Source of the DNA: an uncultured Clostridia bacterium
GTDB lineage: Bacteria > Bacillota > Clostridia > TANB77 > CAG-508
Reading direction: 5' to 3'
DNA length: 64,000 nucleotides
Assembly (NCBI GenBank): GCA_944386675.1
Contig: CALXBY010000004.1
Span: 1-64,000, forward strand
In this document: piece by piece, positions 35,829 to 44,059 of the stretch
Layout of the letters: every line of letters begins with the position of its first letter
How positions within the stretch are numbered: position 1 is the stretch's first letter
Notes under the pieces: generated by a model
What the model was told of the DNA's origin: nothing
Database searches by the model: none
The model's input: the letters and a program-made list of their open reading frames with translations, nothing else
Translations under genes and position numbers: made by a program

Positions 35829-38139
35829 TCAAAAAAGAATTTTATACATCTTTCTTTTTATAAAAATAATTACGTAGCTAATAATCGCTAAGGTTGCAAC
35901 AATTCCAATTTGTTCTCCTGCTAGTGGTGATAAACTTAATAAATTCCTAAATAGATATGCTGCTACATAAAATCCAATAGCTGTTGTACCAAATAAAAAT
36001 ACATGAACCTTATTAAATGGCATACAAACCTCTTGAACAGCTAATATGCTTACAAATCCAATTAATAAGTACATCATAGTAGTTAATGTATTTTGTTCTA
36101 TTCCCATACCATTTCCTAAAACTGTTAGAATGACTATATTTAGCATAATTACAATTGCAAATGGAAGTGCATTTGTTAAAGCTGTCTTCAAAAATCTTCC
36201 TTTAATTGGTCTTTCATTTCTTTCAAAAGATACAAAGAAAGAAGTATATGCTTCAATTGCCAAATCAATTAATGTAATCTGTATTGGTATAAATGGGAAT
36301 GCCATGTTGGTTAATATGCAAAATACAGATAATAAGATAGAATATATGGTTTTAATAAAAAATATTCTTGCTACATTTGTAATATTATTAACAACTCTTC
36401 TTCCTTCCATTAAGATATCTTTTAGCACGCTAAAGTCTGAATTTAAAAGTACAATTTGAGATACCTGTTTTGCGCTATCTGTTGCATCTGGAAGTGTAAT
36501 ACTGCAATCTGCCTCACGAAGTGCAATAACATCATTAACACCATCTCCTGTCATAGCCACTTTATGTCCCTTTTCTTGCAATGCTTTTACAATAATACTT
36601 TTTTGATGTGGTAATACTCTTGCAAAAATGCTGTATTTATCTACTAATCCTGCTATCTCATCATCACTTTTTATCGTTGATAAATCTATGTAGGAATCAT
36701 AATTTTCAAGACCTGCTGTTTTTGCTATATTTGAAACAGTAAGTGCGTTATCTCCCGAAATAATTTTCACCTCAACATCTTGCTTTTTAAAATATCCTAA
36801 CATTTCTTTTGCATTTTTTCTTAAAGGATCTTCTAATATGATAGATGCAACCACTTCTAACTCTGGTAATTCTGGTGTACGTATTACTTTATTCGTATAT
36901 GCAATTCCTATAACCCTTTTTCCTCTTCTTTGTAAATCTGTAATTTTTTCTGGCATTTGTGCCTTACTTTTTTCAAATAGTCTTTCTGGTGCTCCCATAA
37001 CGATTGTTCCCATATTTTCAAAAGAGATTGCACTCCATTTTCTTTCTGATGAAAATGGTATTTTTTCTATTGTGTTATATGAAATATCTCCTTTAAAATA
37101 TCTCTTCATCGCTTTAAAGGTAGCATTATTGTCTTCCATACCATTTACAAATGCTATCATCATCTCGTCAAATGACTTTGGCAATACCGCTTCATCATAC
37201 ATTTCTACTTCTGATACTTTCATTTTTCCAGTTGTAATAGTTCCTGTTTTATCTAGGCATATGGTATCTATATGTGCTAAAGATTCTATACTATATAATT
37301 CTTGTACAAGCACTTGTTTTTTTGCTAATTTAATAACACCTGATTCTAATGAAATCGTAATTAATAAAACTAACCCTTTTGGTAACATTCCGAAGTAATG
37401 CTGCTGATGTTGCAATAACAGCTTGTGTAATATCTGTTTGTCTTGTGATATATGCTTGTATAAATAGAATAATTCCGAATGGAATAATCACAAAGCTTGT
37501 AAATCTTGTTACTTTTTTCATAGAATTAATTAGTTCTGAATTATTAGATTTTTGTTTTTTTGCTGAACTGATAATTCTATTTGCAAAATTGTTTTCTCCT
37601 ACTTTTACAATTTTGGCATAACACCTTCCACTAACTACATAGCTTCCTGAAAGCAATGTGTCTTTTTCACTTTTTAAGATTAAATCTGATTCTCCTGTAA
37701 GTAAAGATTCATTTACTTCTATTTCTCCACTAATAATTTGTGCATCTGATGGAATTTGGTCTCCTTGTGCTAAAACAATTGTATCTCCTAATACAATTTC
37801 TTCTACTTCTATTTTTTTCTCTTTTCTATTTCTAATAACTGTCGCCTTTGCCGTATTTAGAATAGATAATTTTTTTACTAAATTTTTCCCATGTATCTCT
37901 TGTATAATTCCAATTAAGACATTTACTGCAATAATTGCGAAAAAGAATACATTTGTATATGCTTTTACTGAAATTAACGCAATTGCAATAATTAAGTTAT
38001 ATAAATTAAATAATGTAAACACATTGTCAGCAATAATCTTCCAATTTGATTTTAAATTATCCTTTGGAAGTGTATTCACATTTCCTTTTTGTATTTGTTC
38101 TTCTACTTCTTTGTTTGATAATCCTTGTATTTTTTCCAT
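35829..38139 (-). pseudogene. CtpE-type P-type cation ATPase, frameshifted
   Basis: Two frames make one ATPase of about 770 residues. The N-terminal part has the actuator motif LLTGESDLI and four helices. The second has the phosphorylation motif CLDKTGTITTGK, the hinge GDGVNDVIALREADC and six C-terminal helices. The helix-4 sequence GMLPKGLVLLITISL followed by LVQELYSIESLAHID resembles CtpE-like (calcium-linked) ATPases. The frame breaks at about 37392 where CTT-C-GGA replaces CTT-GGA; removing the extra C restores ALLGMLPKG. It is transcribed from an ECF-type promoter. Confidence 0.85.
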
Positions 38140-38180
38140 TTTTTATATCTTTCCTTTCTTTTATCATAAGTCTCAACATC

Positions 38181-38210
38181 TATTACACGATTCAAAAATA
38201 AAAAGGTTGG
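38181..38210 (-). promoter_or_regulatory. ECF-sigma promoter of the P-type ATPase
   Basis: CCAACCTTTTTA (38199-38210) and TCGTGTAATA (38181-38190), i.e. AAC-N16-CGTG, identical in both motifs and spacing to the promoter of the ECF sigma operon at 40021-40050. Confidence 0.8.
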
Positions 38211-38260
38211 AAAATTTTAAAAAAAAATAAAAAGCCATCTATGTTAGATGACCTTTCATT

Positions 38261-39190
38261 CTATTCTTCGTTTTTTTGCTTTTCTCCACATTTAGCACAA
38301 TACTTATCATTCCTATTCAAAACAGAACCACATGTATGGCAAGTTTCATTTAATTTTATACCACAATATGTACAATATATATGACTTTTATCCTGTGAAG
38401 CACCACATTTGAAACAAGTCTTTTGATTTTGTTTATAAATAATATATATGATAACACCTGCTATATTGGTAATTAATGTGATACCTCCCCATAAATATGG
38501 ATTTAATTTTGATTTTAGTGCATTTTGATAAATATATAAAGCAAGTAATACCCAATATATCATAAAGAAAAACATCATAATGGCAAGTGTTACTTTTATA
38601 TACATTTTTCCATTTTCAACTGGATGAATCTCATTGATAAAATATATTTTTTCTCCTGTATCATGATTTGCTATATAACTTAATAAATAAACTTGTTTAC
38701 TATCAAAATCTGACTCATAAAATATTTGATCTTCTGATTCTTTTTGAATTTCTGTGTCAAAGTTTGATAATACTGTATTGATAATCAATTCTTTATTAGT
38801 TGTTAATCTAAAAATTGCTGTATCATTATTCGGATTTACAAAATAATCATTTGTCATATTATCTGCTTTGTTTAAGGTGAATTTTTCTTCATTTGCAAAT
38901 TCAGAATTTTTACTACTATACACAATTTTATTTTCTTTGTCTAATATTAAAACATCTACAACATCTTCTGAATTGTCTGACATATTTTTAATTTCTTCTT
39001 TTATATTTTCTAAATTATGATTGCCAGTTTCTAGTGTTTCATGAATCCTATGATAGTCATATATAAATGTTAATTTACTTTGAAAGGCATTTCCTATAAA
39101 TAGAATCAGACTAATTCCTACTAATATAGCAATAATTATATATATTAAAACAACTTTTTTAAATGGTATTTTTTCTATAAAATTATTCAT
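38261..39190 (-). CDS. Membrane protein with extracytoplasmic sensor-like domain and zinc ribbons
   Basis: A 309-residue protein: a membrane helix at about 12-32, an extracellular domain of about 160 residues, two more helices (about 200-255), then a cytoplasmic tail with repeated zinc-ribbon pairs (CFKCG, CTYCG, CHTCG, CAKCG). No enzyme motif is seen. Its place as the third gene of an ECF sigma operon suggests a sensor or anti-sigma accessory. The start 39190 follows AGAGGTGAATGTT and overlaps the previous gene by 8 bp. Confidence 0.75.
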   Translation of the reverse strand: MNNFIEKIPFKKVVLIYIIIAILVGISLILFIGNAFQSKLTFIYDYHRIHETLETGNHNLENIKEEIKNMSDNSEDVVDVLILDKENKIVYSSKNSEFANEEKFTLNKADNMTNDYFVNPNNDTAIFRLTTNKELIINTVLSNFDTEIQKESEDQIFYESDFDSKQVYLLSYIANHDTGEKIYFINEIHPVENGKMYIKVTLAIMMFFFMIYWVLLALYIYQNALKSKLNPYLWGGITLITNIAGVIIYIIYKQNQKTCFKCGASQDKSHIYCTYCGIKLNETCHTCGSVLNRNDKYCAKCGEKQKNEE

Positions 39191-39455
39191 AACATTCACC
39201 TCTTGCATTTTCCTTCAAGGCTATTGGTAACATGATTAATATTGCAAGTGCTATCACAGCAATTGCCCCTACAATAAATCCCCAAACATTTATATTTAGT
39301 ATAATTAGTGTACTTGGTAAAAATAATAATAAGACAATTGCTAATATAAATAATTTTTGCATTCTTTTTTCTCTTGCCTTTTGTTTTAATTCAAAGCATT
39401 TTTTATCTATCGATGGCTCTAAATTGGATAATACATTTTGTAAATTTTTATCCAT
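39183..39455 (-). CDS. Small membrane protein of the ECF operon (putative anti-sigma)
   Basis: A 90-residue protein with an N-terminal cytoplasmic helix (MDKNLQNVLSNLEPSIDKKC) and two membrane helices (about 33-80). It overlaps the sigma gene by 8 bp and the next gene by 8 bp, so the three genes are translationally coupled. Short membrane proteins in this position often anchor or inhibit the ECF sigma; that role is inferred. Confidence 0.7.
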   Translation of the reverse strand: MDKNLQNVLSNLEPSIDKKCFELKQKAREKRMQKLFILAIVLLLFLPSTLIILNINVWGFIVGAIAVIALAILIMLPIALKENARGECYE

Positions 39456-39993
39456 ATAAATTTCCTCCCTTTTTTATTCTTTTTTCTAGTTTCTTCTTTC
39501 CTTCATGTATCCTACTTTTTACAGTTATTGGCTTTGTTCCCATTTTTTTAGCAATTTCCTTTAAAGAATAATCCTCTAAATATTTCAGCTTTATTGCCTG
39601 TGCTTGTTCAAATGGTAATGTATCGATTTCTTTTAATACCATATCTAGTTCATTTTTTTCCGCAATCTTATCTTCTATTGAAATGGTATCAGATATGGTT
39701 TCTATATCAATCTCTGATGCAATCTTCTTATTTTTCTTTAAATAATCTAAATAACAATTCTTTGCAATTTTCATAAGATATGTACTAAACATTGCTTTTC
39801 CTTTTACATCAAACTTATCTATATGTATTACCAATTTTAAAAATGTCTCTTGTACCAAATCTTGTGCAATTTCTTCATCTGCTGTTAATTTGATTAGAAA
39901 TTTTGATACATACGGATAATATATGGTAATTAATTCATTAAATGCTTCTTTTTCTCCTTTTTGGCACTGTATAATTAATTTTATTTCATTCAA
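39448..39993 (-). CDS. ECF-type RNA polymerase sigma factor
   Basis: A 181-residue sigma-70 family protein with region 2 (YYPYVSKFLIKLTADEEIAQ, DLVQETFLKLVIHIDKF) and region 4 (LPFEQAQAIKLKYLEDYSLK, then EIAKKMGTKPITVKSRIHEG). The start is TTG at 39993 with AGAGGTGCTAGC; the nearby ATG is out of frame. Its own promoter matches that of the P-type ATPase, so it probably directs both. Confidence 0.92.
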   Translation of the reverse strand: MNEIKLIIQCQKGEKEAFNELITIYYPYVSKFLIKLTADEEIAQDLVQETFLKLVIHIDKFDVKGKAMFSTYLMKIAKNCYLDYLKKNKKIASEIDIETISDTISIEDKIAEKNELDMVLKEIDTLPFEQAQAIKLKYLEDYSLKEIAKKMGTKPITVKSRIHEGKKKLEKRIKKGGNLYG

Positions 39994-40020
39994 GCTAGCA
40001 CCTCTTTTCTGTTTTCCATT

Positions 40021-40050
40021 TATTACACGATTGTAAAGTAAAAAGGTTGG
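40021..40050 (-). promoter_or_regulatory. Autoregulatory ECF promoter of the sigma operon
   Basis: CCAACCTTTTTA (40039-40050), TCGTGTAATA (40021-40030): AAC-N16-CGTG, about 28 bp upstream of the sigma start. Confidence 0.8.
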
Positions 40051-40093
40051 TGTTTTTATAATATTTATAACTTGTTTATGTTTAAATATATTG

Positions 40094-40547
40094 TTATATA
40101 TCTAAATCAATCTCATATTTATCTTTGATTAAAATGTACTTATTTTTATACTTTTCACACATGTTTAAGTTATATTTATTTTCTTCTATGAGATTTTCTA
40201 TATCTATACTCTCTTGTTGCTTTCTTTGTTCTATAATATTTTCATATTTTATAATATCTTGATAATTATTTTTTATATATTCTTCTGTCATGATTAGACA
40301 AATATATTGTATTTCTTTTACATATTCTTTTTCAAAATCTTTTTTCCAATCAAATGGTATATAACATAACATCCCTCGATTATAATATTTTGCTTATTTT
40401 CTATATTTGTTTTTATGATTTCTTTTATTATCTTCCATAAATATTGTGTTAACTCTTCATCATCTTCGACTGTTAATGTTGTATTTTTACTTCTAATAAG
40501 TCCCATTTTTAAGTGATCTATTGATAGATACGGGTATTTATATTTTT
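40094..40547 (-). pseudogene. P-loop kinase (adenylate-kinase-like), N-truncated and frameshifted
   Basis: Readable protein: KYPYLSIDHLKMGLIRSKNT, LTQYLWKIIKEIIKTNIENK, IIIEGCY then, after a frame change, IPFDWKKDFEKEYVKEIQYI through to IDLDI. The N-terminal P-loop is missing; the open frame begins right at the end of the upstream XRE gene. The frame break is a 5-bp tandem duplication (TAACATAACA on the plus strand, 40362-40371). The substrate of this kinase family is unknown. The gene is doubly inactivated. Confidence 0.75.
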
Positions 40548-40754
40548 CTAATCCCCACTTAATAATTCATTTACAGTAATATTCAGTTCATTGCATAAGT
40601 CAAGCATAATTGATGAATCAGGCATGCCTTTACCAGTTTCCCATTTTGATATTGCTCTGTCTGTTATATTTAATTTTTCTGCAAGTTCTGCTTGCGTCAT
40701 ATTTTTTTCTTTTCTACACTTGGCAATAAATTTTCCAATTTTGACTTGATCCAT
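40548..40754 (-). CDS. XRE helix-turn-helix regulator, probably truncated
   Basis: A 68-residue DNA-binding domain: IGKFIAKCRKEKNMTQAELA and KLNITDRAISKWETGKGMPD, ending at VNELLSGD. Relatives continue for another 60-120 residues, often with membrane helices. The stop is followed at once by the headless kinase fragment, so a deletion probably fused the two. The start 40754 follows AAAGGAGGTAAAAGT. The DNA-binding part could still function. Confidence 0.75.
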   Translation of the reverse strand: MDQVKIGKFIAKCRKEKNMTQAELAEKLNITDRAISKWETGKGMPDSSIMLDLCNELNITVNELLSGD

Positions 40755-40775
40755 ACTTTTACCTCCTTTACTATT

Positions 40776-40842
40776 AAAAGTAAATTCCTTATAGTGAAAA
40801 GTAAACATACGAATCGTTGAGTGAGGAAAACAACGATTCGTA
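40776..40842 (-). promoter_or_regulatory. Operator repeats and hairpin upstream of the XRE gene
   Basis: Two direct copies of TTTACTTTT (40776-40784 and 40797-40805) are spaced 21 bp, two helical turns, bracketing CACTATAAGG. A perfect 12-bp inverted repeat TACGAATCGTTG/CAACGATTCGTA lies at 40808-40842. The direct repeats suit a Cro/C1-type regulator acting on its own promoter. Confidence 0.5.
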
Positions 40843-40908
40843 GAGTAACATAAATTATAATTTGTAATTATCATTTTTTATTGCTTTCATATAAATTTTC
40901 TATATTTA

Positions 40909-40938
40909 TTGACTTTTTAGTCATAAATAGATTATAAT
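40909..40938 (+). promoter_or_regulatory. Promoter of antitoxin-like RNA, copy 1
   Basis: TTGACT (40909-40914), 18 bp, TATAAT (40933-40938) on the plus strand. The predicted start is about 40945, followed by AGGAAATGAC. The same arrangement occurs at copy 2. Confidence 0.8.
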
Positions 40939-40944
40939 AAATAT

Positions 40945-41030
40945 AGGAAATGACAAATCCACAAACGTGGTTTTGCCAAGATATAGTTTTAATAAACCAT
41001 TAGCTCGGCATAGCAGCATGGTTTATTTTT
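40945..41030 (+). ncRNA. Putative antitoxin RNA (RNA II-like), type I TA copy 1
   Basis: A predicted RNA of about 86 nt runs from a sigma-A promoter to an intrinsic terminator and holds no ORF. Its 5' end carries GGAAATGA (40946-40953) and GTGGTTTTGCC (40967-40977), both repeated in the same order at the 5' end of the opposing toxin mRNA. Its 3' terminator hairpin lies just beyond the toxin stop codon, so it is antisense to the toxin mRNA 3' end. This is the RNA I/RNA II logic of par. The terminator loop TAGCTCGGCATAGCAGC contains CTCG, a YUNR-type sequence. Confidence 0.7.
40991..41030 (+). terminator. Shared terminator of copy 1
   Basis: AATAAACCAT/ATGGTTTATT stem with a 17-nt loop and a TTTTTATT tail on the plus strand. 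On the minus strand the same stem follows the toxin ORF, though its T-run is weak. Confidence 0.75.
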
Positions 41031-41032
41031 TA

Positions 41033-41146
41033 TTATTTATGTAGTTGCTTATCAACCCAGTTCTTATACAGAACTGCTGTCAAGGCAACGTTTAATGTTA
41101 AAGATAACATTAATGCTATTATTAAAAATAGTATTACTTTAACCAT
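41033..41146 (-). CDS. Putative type I toxin peptide, copy 1 (37 residues)
   Basis: This small hydrophobic peptide reads MVKVILFLIIALMLSLTL, then NVALTAVLYKNWVDKQLHK: one membrane helix followed by a polar, Trp-containing, basic tail. Its shape resembles Fst/Ldr-type membrane toxins (helix then a W-x-D-K-like tail) without clear sequence identity to Fst. The ribosome site GGAAGGGTGGTG precedes ATG codons at 41152 and 41146; a 5-bp hairpin (TACGA/TCGTA) lies just upstream and could restrict access. A second copy at 46579 differs at two residues only. Confidence 0.75.
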   Translation of the reverse strand: MVKVILFLIIALMLSLTLNVALTAVLYKNWVDKQLHK

Positions 41147-41227
41147 AAACATCACCACCCTTCCTACGAATAATCGTAAAATTGGTGGCAAAACCACATC
41201 TGCTAACTATCATTTCCTATGGTACTT

Positions 41228-41256
41228 ATTCTACAATATTCTTTTTATTTTGTCTA
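41228..41256 (-). promoter_or_regulatory. Promoter of toxin mRNA, copy 1
   Basis: TAGACA (41251-41256), 17 bp, TAGAAT (41228-41233). The transcript then begins near ATAGGAAATGATAG and carries the direct repeats GGAAATGA and GTGGTTTTGCC (within 41187-41217) in its 5' leader. Confidence 0.75.
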
Positions 41257-41393
41257 CAAATTTTATTGAATTTATAAATATATTTTTACTTTCAAGACAA
41301 ATTGCTATTTCTTTCGCTAGAATTATATTAAAAATTATTTTTTTGGGTAATGTTTTAAAGTAGTTATTCATTTTTTATCTTAATTATAAAATA

Positions 41394-41813
41394 TTATTTT
41401 TTATGCTTAAATACTGGGAATATTAAAGCAATTCCAATGCCTAAATATATAAGAGCACTAGAAATTGAAGATATGGAAGCATATCCCTCTAAAAAATCCA
41501 AAAAGCTTAGATTTAAACCATACGCTCCTATACTTAACATTATTGAAGAAAATACAGCAATAATGCTATTTGTAACAACTTTGCCTCCATTAGCTTTATA
41601 TTTTTTATATTTGATAAATTGAACTATTGAAGAAATTAAAATAATGAAACTGTTCAAAAGCCATACTGGCAGAACTGCAAGCCTATTCCAATTGTTTGGA
41701 TCACGTGTATCCAACCATATCAGAAATGTGAGAAAAATTGTTATAATTTCTGCTATTATTACTAATACTAAATACCACTTCCATGAGAATTCTTTTTTTG
41801 TTTGTTCTTCCAT
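41394..41813 (-). CDS. Hypothetical membrane protein
   Basis: A 139-residue protein with four hydrophobic helices (about 12-35, 50-68, 80-103, 112-133) and short loops. I do not recognise the family. The start 41813 has GGAGGTTTAT before it; an upstream ATG at 41825 is part of that ribosome site. It lies between the first toxin locus and the ABC transporter operon. Confidence 0.65.
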   Translation of the reverse strand: MEEQTKKEFSWKWYLVLVIIAEIITIFLTFLIWLDTRDPNNWNRLAVLPVWLLNSFIILISSIVQFIKYKKYKANGGKVVTNSIIAVFSSIMLSIGAYGLNLSFLDFLEGYASISSISSALIYLGIGIALIFPVFKHKK

Positions 41814-42009
41814 ATAAACCTCCATTTCGTTGCTTTGCTCATCATAAAGCTACACAAAATTTACTATTTTCCCAAAGACTATTCTACTGTCATTGTATCG
41901 CTTTTATAATAACATAAATTGAAACCACATTCAACAATTCTTTATCCAGAATATTACTATTTATTTTATATATTCATAAAAGTATCACACCAAAATATGG
42001 ATATTAAAA

Positions 42010-42684
42010 TTATTCTTCTTTATTTTTATATATTCTGTATGATATCACATAAGATATACTATACATAACAATCATCAAAGCTACTAATAATAGTAATCCA
42101 AATTGATTTATAAAATTTTCTAGCATTTCCATATTGATATTAAGATTAGCTTTCATGATTAGGAAACCTGCTCCTGCTGTTATTACTATGATGATAAATA
42201 ATAATATAAACATTTGAATTCTTCCTTTTTCTGCTCCCCATTTGAATATACTTGGAATTTGTATGGCTTGTATTAAAGAAATTCCAAACATTCCACCTAT
42301 TGTTGTGGTAATTAAACTTTCATAATTAATATTTATCATATTTTCAGGTCTAATATAGTTCATAACATTTGCAACTATGATAGTTAGCAATAAACCTAAT
42401 ATTCCACCTAAAATGGTTGCTCCTATTGCTAAAATAAATTTTTCTTTTACAATTTCTTTTCTATTAGTAGGCAATGTTAAAATATATTTATTTGATTTTG
42501 CAATTTCATCGTAACTAAAAGTTGACAGTGCAATCATACCAACAATTGTGCATATGATAATAGAGCCCCAATTAATGGCTTCTGTACCTACAATCACAAT
42601 TTCACAAAACAAAACAATAATGATTAAAGATGCTTTGTAACTTGCTAAATTATATAAATCTTTTTTCAATAATCCCTTTATCAT
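42010..42684 (-). CDS. ABC-2 type transporter permease
   Basis: A 224-residue six-helix permease of the ABC2_membrane_5 type: LLKKDLYNLASYKASLIIIV at the start, TFSYDEIAKSNKYILTLPTN (typical cytoplasmic motif) and ISYVISYRIYKNKEE at the end. It is the third gene of a GntR-ATPase-permease operon and lies 2 bp after the ATPase gene. Substrate unknown; YtrABC-like systems respond to cell-wall antibiotics. Confidence 0.88.
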   Translation of the reverse strand: MIKGLLKKDLYNLASYKASLIIIVLFCEIVIVGTEAINWGSIIICTIVGMIALSTFSYDEIAKSNKYILTLPTNRKEIVKEKFILAIGATILGGILGLLLTIIVANVMNYIRPENMININYESLITTTIGGMFGISLIQAIQIPSIFKWGAEKGRIQMFILLFIIIVITAGAGFLIMKANLNINMEMLENFINQFGLLLLVALMIVMYSISYVISYRIYKNKEE

Positions 42685-42686
42685 AA

Positions 42687-43545
42687 CTATTTTTCCCCCT
42701 TAATGTAAAATAACATGATATCTTCAATAGATGGCTTATCAATGGTTGTTATATTATATTTTTTTCTGATAACATTTTTATTGTCTGTCAATATCTCATA
42801 CTGATATTTTTCTTTTTTATATTTTATATAATCCTTTTCATCTAATTTTAAAAAGTCTTCTTTACTACATTTTATAATTCCATAATTTTCTAATAATTCA
42901 TTTGTCGGTAAATGAAATAGCATTTTTCCTTTTTCAATAAATACAATATAATCTGATATATGTTCTAAATCTGTTGTAATATGTGTTGATAATAATATTG
43001 ACCTTGTTTCATCTTCTTCTATATACTTTCTAAATATATCTAATATTTCATTTCTTACTACTGGATCTAGACCACTTGTAGGCTCATCTAATATTAAAAG
43101 TTTGGGATTATGTGATATGGCTGTTGCAATTTTTAATTTCATCTTCATACCACTAGAAAAATCTTTTACCAACTTATTGCTTGGTAAATCAAATTGTTTC
43201 AACAAATTTATATATTTATTTTCATCCCAAGTTTTATAAACATCTTTCATGATAGAATTTATATGTTTTGCTGTTAAATATTCTGATAAAAAACTATCAT
43301 CTAATACAACACCAATTTCTTCTTTTATTTCTTTTTCATGTTCCTTGCTATCTTTTCCAAATATGTTTATGGTTCCTTCTGCATTTGTTACATTTAATAT
43401 AGATTTAATTGTTGTGGTTTTTCCTGCTCCGATTTTCTCCTATTAATCCTACAATGCAACCTTCTGGTACATTAAAGCTAATATTTTGTAGTTTAAAATC
43501 TTTATATGCTTTTGAAACATTTTGTAATTCAATATTATTTTTCAT
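42687..43545 (-). pseudogene. ABC transporter ATPase, frameshifted in Walker A
   Basis: A full-length ATPase of about 285 residues is spread over two frames. It starts at 43545 (MKNNIELQNVSKAY) and reaches GLIGEN, where AAT-C-GGA replaces AAT-GGA at about 43431, turning GAGKTT into RSRKNH. The rest continues as FDLPSNKLVKDFSSGMKMKL (signature), LLILDEPTSGLDP (Walker B) and LLSTHITTDLE. Deleting the extra C restores the P-loop. It starts 1 bp after the GntR gene. Confidence 0.88.
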
Positions 43546-43546
43546 A

Positions 43547-43924
43547 CTAAAAATCCCCCTCAAATATCATTTTAAATAATTCTTTTATTTCTTCTTCAGA
43601 AATATTGGATATTTTTGAAATATCATATATTTTTTCTATATAGTCTTGGATTTCTTTTAGTTTTTCTTCTCGAATGAGTTCTAAATTTTTAGGAGCAACA
43701 AAACTTCCTTTTCCTTGAACTGTTTTTATGAATCCTGCTTGTTCTAGTTCATCATAAGCTCTTTTTACTGTTAAAAAGCTAATTTTTAAATCATTTGCTA
43801 AACTTCTTACAGATGGTAACATATCTTCTTCTTTTAGTTCATTGGAAAATATAGCTTGTTTTATCGCATTTTCTATTTGTTCAAAAATGGGGATACTACT
43901 ATTATTACTAATGATTATATTCAT
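43547..43924 (-). CDS. GntR-family regulator (YtrA type)
   Basis: A 125-residue YtrA-subfamily repressor: winged helix at about 8-75 (IPIFEQIENAIKQAIFSNEL, SVRSLANDLKISFLTVKRAY, DELEQAGFIKTVQGKGSFVA) and a short C-terminal dimerisation helix. This group controls the ABC transporter genes that follow, here in the same operon. The start follows TAAGGAGAAGAAA. Confidence 0.92.
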   Translation of the reverse strand: MNIIISNNSSIPIFEQIENAIKQAIFSNELKEEDMLPSVRSLANDLKISFLTVKRAYDELEQAGFIKTVQGKGSFVAPKNLELIREEKLKEIQDYIEKIYDISKISNISEEEIKELFKMIFEGDF

Positions 43925-44059
43925 TTTCTTCTCCTTACTGTTATTATCTGTTATGGTATGATTATAACACTTTATAACAATATGTCAATATATTTTCTAA
44001 ATTTTTTCTATATAATAAAAAAGAGAATTATTGTTTTTTAATAATTCTCCCTTTATTAT

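Noticed and set aside
39448..40372. Alternative genetic code to explain broken frames
   Set aside because: TGA, TAA and TAG all act as stops in intact genes, and the breaks are frame changes, not stop codons.
40909..41256. Reading the 41-kb and 46.5-kb repeats as MITEs or insertion sequences
   Set aside because: The GGAAATGA...GTGGTTTTGCC inverted ends could pass for terminal repeats, but they sit just after promoters facing inward, there is no target duplication, and a conserved small ORF lies between; a paired-transcript system fits better.
8126..43431. Treating every TCGGA in the window as an error
   Set aside because: TCGGA occurs in frame in intact sequence (for example near 25296, 30454, 13435 and 48847), so the context alone is not always disruptive.
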